A stretch of 64,000 bases of DNA, taken from positions 5,320,501 to 5,384,500 of the forward strand of contig NC_090714.1 in assembly GCF_040954835.1 (NCBI RefSeq). Reading direction: 5' to 3'. The translations under genes were made by a program, and so were the position numbers. Origin of the DNA: Lepisosteus oculatus. Its lineage: Eukaryota; Chordata; Actinopteri; Semionotiformes; Lepisosteidae. Under the pieces are notes generated by a model that saw nothing but the letters and a program-made list of their open reading frames with translations, searched no databases and was not told the DNA's origin. Within the stretch, counting starts at the first letter, position 1. Each line of letters begins with the position of its first letter. Of the stretch, positions 59,943-64,000 are shown piece by piece.

Positions 59943-60962
59943 ATGAAGACCAAGGAACACACCAGGCAGGTCCGTAATACTGTTGTGGAGAAGTTTAAAG
60001 CTGGATTTGGATACAAAAAGATTTCCCAAGCTTCAAACATCCCAAGGAGCACTGTGCAAGCGATCATCTTGAAATGGAAGGAGTATCAGACCACTGCAAA
60101 TCTACCAAGACCTGGCCGTCCCTCTAAACTTTCAGCTCAGACAAGGAGAAGACTGATCAGAGATGCAGCCAAGAGGCCCATGATCACTCTGGATGAACTG
60201 CAGAGAACTACAGCTGAGGTGGGAGAGTCTGTCCATAGGACAACAATCAGTCTTACACTGCACAAATCTGGCCTTTATGGAAGAGTGGCAAGAAGAAAGC
60301 CATTTCTCAAAGATATCCATAAAAAGTCTCATCTAAAGTTTGCCACAAGCCACCTGGGAGACACCCCAAACATGTGGAAGAAGGTGCTCTGGTCAGATGA
60401 AACCAAAATCGAACTTTTTGGCCACAATGCAAAACGATATGTTTGGCGTAAAAGCAACACAGCTCATCACCCTCAACACACCATCCCCACTGTCAAACGT
60501 GGTGGTGGCAGCATCATGGTTTGGGCCTGCTTTTCTTCAGCAGGGACAGGGAAGATGGTTAAAATTGAGGGGAAGATGGATGCAGCCAAATACAGGACCA
60601 TTCTGGATGAAAACCTGTTGGAGTCTGCAAAAGACCTGAAACTGGGACGGAGATTTATCTTCCAACAAGACAATGATCCCAAACATACAGCAAAATCTAC
60701 AAAGGAATGGTTCACAAATAAACGTATCCAGGTGTTTGAATGGCCAAGTCAAAATCCAGACCTGAATCCAATCGAGAATCTGTGGAAAGAGCTGAAAACT
60801 GCTGTTCACAAACGCTCTCCATCCAACCTCACTGAGCTCGAGCTGTTTTGCAAGGAAGAATGGGCAAGAATTTCAGTCTCTCGATGTGCAAAACTGATAG
60901 AGACATACCCCAAGCGACTTGCAGCTGTAATCGCAGCAAAAGGTGGCTCTACAAAGTATTAA
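59943..60962 (+). CDS. Tc1/mariner transposase, DD34E, intact
   Basis: A 339-aa cut-and-paste transposase. The N terminus (about 1-110) has two helix-turn-helix segments of the paired-like DNA-binding domain (KKISQASNIPRSTVQAII at about 25-42), joined by a GRPR-like hook (PRPGRPSK, 56-62). The catalytic DDE triad is D152 (WSDETK), D243 (QQDNDPKHTA) and E278 (NPIENLWKEL), with exactly 34 residues between the second D and E, the Tc1 spacing. A glycine-rich box (VKRGGGSIMVW) lies at 184-194. The length is usual for fish Tc1 transposases (about 340 aa). The start is the ATG in TCATGAAGACC; the stop is TAA. No stop or frameshift is seen and all catalytic residues are present. The gene is single-exon, and it could still be silenced in the host. 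Confidence 0.96.
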   Translation: MKTKEHTRQVRNTVVEKFKAGFGYKKISQASNIPRSTVQAIILKWKEYQTTANLPRPGRPSKLSAQTRRRLIRDAAKRPMITLDELQRTTAEVGESVHRTTISLTLHKSGLYGRVARRKPFLKDIHKKSHLKFATSHLGDTPNMWKKVLWSDETKIELFGHNAKRYVWRKSNTAHHPQHTIPTVKRGGGSIMVWACFSSAGTGKMVKIEGKMDAAKYRTILDENLLESAKDLKLGRRFIFQQDNDPKHTAKSTKEWFTNKRIQVFEWPSQNPDLNPIENLWKELKTAVHKRSPSNLTELELFCKEEWARISVSRCAKLIETYPKRLAAVIAAKGGSTKY

Positions 60963-60965
60963 CGC

Positions 60966-61181
60966 AAGGGGGCCGAATAATTTTGCACGCCCCACTTTTC
61001 ATTTTTTTATTAGTTAAAAAAGTTTCAAAAATCCAATAGATTTCGTTCCACTTCACAATTGTGTCCCACTTGTTGGTGATTCTTCACATAAAATAAAAAA
61101 TGTATATCTTTATGTTTGAAGCCTGAAATGTGGCAAAAGGTTGAAAAGTTCAAGGGGGCCGAATACTTTCGCAAGGCACTG
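60966..61181 (-). repeat. Right terminal inverted repeat of the Tc1-like element
   Basis: It starts just after the transposase stop (AAGGGGGCCGAATAATTTTG) and ends GCAAGGCACTG. It mirrors the left repeat and keeps both inner and outer GGCCGAATA blocks. Confidence 0.9.
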
Positions 61182-61189
61182 TAAATAAC

Positions 61190-63230
61190 ATTTTAGCAAA
61201 GCTTTTCAATGTCTGAGCACTTTGAACTACTGAGCAAATGAAATGGACACTTGCTTTTATCGGTCGTTGTCAATTAAATTGTCTTTGGACTGCACCAACA
61301 GTTAAAACCCCCTGGTTTTGAAAAAAATAAATAAATAAAATAAGCAGAATCAAATGTATTAGAACAACAAGGGATTTTCCACAGTTTGTGCTTTGCTAGT
61401 GACCTTTTCATCTGAAGAATGGCGTTCCCGGCAGTTTTAGCGCGAATGGCTCCGAGGTGGATCATCAAAATGATGGAATCTGACTGAGACTCTCTGACTG
61501 AGATGGCCTTTGGCTGTTTATAAGATTCACATTGACTGGAATGCAATGCCAGTGATGGGCCAGAGTTATTAATATTTATAGTGTTCCTCAATTGGTGGGG
61601 AGACTTTCTGCAATCGGTCCCTCCCAGCCTGGCAATAAAACTAATTTAGTGAACAAATAGCACTTTGTTGTTCTTTGTTCCCTGCGGTTCATCTCCCCCG
61701 CAAAACCCTTAAAAAACGAATTTGTCACAGCATCATGTTGTGGCTGAAGGTGTAGAAAATCATCTCGGTGAATGTCACTGCTTTCCTCCTGAAAGACAAC
61801 TTTCTTTTTGCCGTATGAGGAACGGGTGATTATTCTGGGATAGCGAGGCTCTAAATGAAGAGAGGGCTGTCCAAAGGAGGGTTAGAAAAACACACTTTAT
61901 TTCCCAAACGGGCTTTCTCAGCCACATGCCGTTCCAAGTTCATTCCTAAAGGGACAGACGAATTTATTTCCTTACCGCATAAAAGAAACAGATGGTATAA
62001 CTGTGAGTTTTCCTTCACTGTAGATTATTTTTATGAACAGTGGCTCATTTACTGAAAAAAGCAAGAACTGGTCAGTCTAAAGGAAATCTGAAAACATTAT
62101 ACTGATAAGTAATTCAACAATAGTGTGAAAACGACACATTCTGCTCAAGGATGGCCATGAATTGCTGGAGTTTAAAGCGATAGTTCACAGTTAAGAAATA
62201 ATGGACTGATTAAATTGGTTTCTGGTTATCCTTACTAGGAATAAGCAAGAATGTATATTCACTGTAATAAAAATCAAAAGGATGTGTGTATATGAAATAT
62301 ATCACTATAAATTATTTATACTGTATATATACCAGTAATACACTACATTACAAAATACATTGTTTATGTATGGACTGTGTACACAAGCACTAAACATTAT
62401 TTCTGCATGAAAGTGTAATAGTGGGCTCAACTTTAAAATAAATTAATCTTACACTAGGTGGAAATGCGCAAAGCTGTGATGTTTATCCCTGACAGCAACC
62501 CTTAAAATCTAATACAAGAAACAATGGCACTCTGTGCACCTTGGGATGAAATTGTTTGCTGTAACAGTGCAGCTGCCTGCATGCCATTTATTTATTATGG
62601 ATGAGACAAGCAGAGCCTGCTCTAGAAATAGTGTCAGGTTCCTGATGACATCATTATTAAATGAGAAGGAGATTCTGGAGTGTTTCTGGGAACTAATTCT
62701 GCTGTCAGTAGACCCCAGGGAATTTGATATGGATAGTATTTTGTAACGTTTACAGTTACTAATAAAAATTTAACAGTCAAGCCGGTGGTTATTTTTTTTC
62801 CCTCCAAAGCCACTTTCACAGTGTTTGATTATAATCACATTATGAAGGGCAGCAGTGTGGGGGGCTGTGGCCCAGTGTGAATTACAGATCATCGTGGGGA
62901 ACATGGTGCCAAGTTGGGGTTGACGCCAGATCATCTGCTTTTCAGGGTGTAAATGTCCTTTGTTTTCTTCTGAAACAGATTTATTTTCAAGCCTTTGCAG
63001 TGGAAAGTTTGGTACTGTGTCGGCAGGAGGAGGAATACAATGGAATCCTTCTCTTAATGTATAACTGAGCTGGTTAATAACTTAAATGGACAATCAAGTC
63101 TTTTTCTGAGGTGACACAAGGAGGCACGTTGGTAGCAATTGCCCTTGAACTTTTGTTAGCCCCTCTATGGCATTCTTTTAGTGCATGAAACGTAAGCGGT
63201 TGATTTTATTATATTTGTATATTTAAATAA
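61190..63230. other. ADAP1: Intronic DNA right of the Tc1 element
   Basis: AT-rich, with a short (AAAT)n run at 61322-61342. No exon or repeat family recognised. Confidence 0.45.
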
Positions 63231-63237
63231 AACTATT

Positions 63238-63350
63238 GTAAGAACATAAGGAAGAGACCATTTGGATCATTTTGCTTGTTTGGTATGTACTGTACAATAG
63301 CAGTTAATCCAAATATCTCATTCAGCCATTTTTTTGGGGAAAAATGCTTT
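63238..63350 (+). mobile_element. Unclassified fish interspersed repeat, 5' half
   Basis: GTAAGAACATAAGGAAGAGA, CCATTTGGATCATTTTGCTTG, written here as CCATTTGGATC and TTTTGCTTGTTTGG, then ATCTCATTCAGCCATTTTTT. The order and wording match the start of a repeat family common in ray-finned fishes. It appears to be the partner half of 51818-51985. Confidence 0.4.
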
Positions 63351-63835
63351 TCTGAAGGCTGATCTGTAAGCAAAGCATATTAATCCCATACTGTTTATGC
63401 GCAAGAACGCAAAATGTCAAAGTACGCATCACAATACGTGTTTTTCGGCTTCCTGTTAAAAAAAAACTTTCTCTTCAGGTTCTATTAGCAGTATGTGTGA
63501 AGTAAATGTCTAAACCTGTCGCTTCAGCATTGGAGGGGAAAGTATTTCCCGACACAATATGGTAAATATTTGCTGATTAATTCCCTAAGTTGATTCCTTC
63601 AAAAATTCGACTTTTTGTAGGTTTGGAAGTCAGAGGAAACATTCAGCATCAAGCTAATGCCAGAATCTGAATACATGATCACTTACTGAAACGTCAGTGT
63701 GCCTCTATAATAAAACTACATCTCCGTTCCGATGTTGATGACCATCATATTGCCATTCACACTGGGAATACCACGTTTCCTGTACCAGCGGTCAGGGAAA
63801 GTTACTTTCGTTTCTGAACTAGCTCGCCGTCTGCC

Positions 63836-63925
63836 ATCTACCCATCCATCCATTTTGCACCGGCTTCATCCAGTTCAGGGTCAGGCACGGTACGTCCTAG
63901 AGAAGTGGTTAGAAAATGGGTGATG
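63836..63925 (-). mobile_element. SINE/L2 tail fragment, rearranged
   Basis: CTACCCATCCATCCATTTTG and CATCCAGTTCAGGGTCAGG give a minus-strand SINE tail. It is followed within 30 bp by GTGGTTAGAAAATGGGTGATG, a plus-strand tail. The two tail ends face each other, so this is a rearranged or nested fragment. Confidence 0.5.
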
Positions 63926-64000
63926 GATCTGACCGCTGTGCAACCAGCAAGCTTGTAGATTCATTGGATTTTCAGCATCTGGCAGTGGCTGTGCGTGGGT

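Larger units (their letters stand above)
59552..61181 (+). mobile_element. Intact Tc1-like DNA transposon (1630 bp)
   Basis: The element begins CAGTGCCTTGCGAAAG and ends in the exact complement CTTTCGCAAGGCACTG. It is bounded by TA dinucleotides at 59550-59551 and 61182-61183, the Tc1/mariner target duplication. The inverted repeats are about 215 bp and almost identical. Each has an outer and an inner copy of a (G/A)TATTCGGCCCC-like direct repeat, the IR/DR arrangement known from fish Tc1 elements such as Sleeping Beauty. Between them lies one uninterrupted 339-aa transposase frame. The intact frame and near-identical ends indicate recent insertion, in ADAP1 intron 4. Confidence 0.95.
55747..64000 (+). 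other. ADAP1: ADAP1 intron 4, open at the right edge
   Basis: After donor GTAGGA no exon encoding the next human segment (YREGFLWKRGRDNG) is seen before the window ends, so this intron is at least 8.25 kb. It holds two minus-strand SINEs, the Tc1 transposon and repeat fragments near 63.2-63.9 kb. The remaining DNA is AT-rich without a recognised gene. Confidence 0.7.

Noticed and set aside
60132-60809. Minus-strand frames across the transposase
   Set aside because: They are shadows of the Tc1 transposase gene on the plus strand.

Overview
The window looks like nuclear DNA of a ray-finned fish. It has intron-rich vertebrate genes with consensus splice sites, long repeat-filled introns, a complete Tc1-like transposon with fish-style long inverted repeats, 5S-rRNA-derived SINEs, and tRNA-derived SINEs with an L2-like tail. 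The sequence alone does not fix the species. Long introns and low gene density fit a genome of about 1 Gb rather than a very compact teleost.

Layout. 1-3.3 kb: AT-rich DNA with no recognised gene. 3.4-5.6 kb (+): a spliced, apparently non-coding transcription unit that starts at a YY1-type promoter. Its internal exons and part of its last exon are tandemly duplicated. 5.6-6.1 kb: GC-rich unclassified DNA. 6.5-7.6 kb (-): a second exon/intron-like unit that converges on the first. 7.7-15.96 kb: accessory DNA with a direct repeat, two LINE fragments, a promoter-like site and a CCAAT-box cluster. 15.97-24.2 kb (+): the complete RNPS1 gene. Its ATG is split across the first splice junction. 25.36-27.25 kb (-): the complete three-exon COX19 gene, convergent with RNPS1. 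27.3-33.2 kb: COX19 promoter and SINE-bearing intergenic DNA. 33.46 kb to the right edge (+): the 5' part of ADAP1. The exons seen encode the ArfGAP domain, and the PH-domain exons lie outside the window. Its introns hold SINEs, LINE debris and, near 60 kb, a Tc1 element that looks recently active.

The host genes have unrelated roles. RNPS1 is an exon-junction and splicing factor. COX19 is a mitochondrial intermembrane-space twin-CX9C protein for cytochrome oxidase copper supply. ADAP1 is an Arf6 GAP that binds phosphoinositides. COX19 and ADAP1 are neighbours in human (7p22.3), while RNPS1 is on human 16p13.3, so linkage here joins segments that are separate in human.

Most interesting points: the splice-created RNPS1 start codon; an unexpected in-frame 42-nt candidate cassette exon in ADAP1; the tandemly duplicated non-coding gene; two short Penelope-like repeats with exact target duplications and a hammerhead-like core, one arranged as a 67-bp palindrome; and the intact Tc1 transposon. 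I did not find a clearly new multi-gene system.
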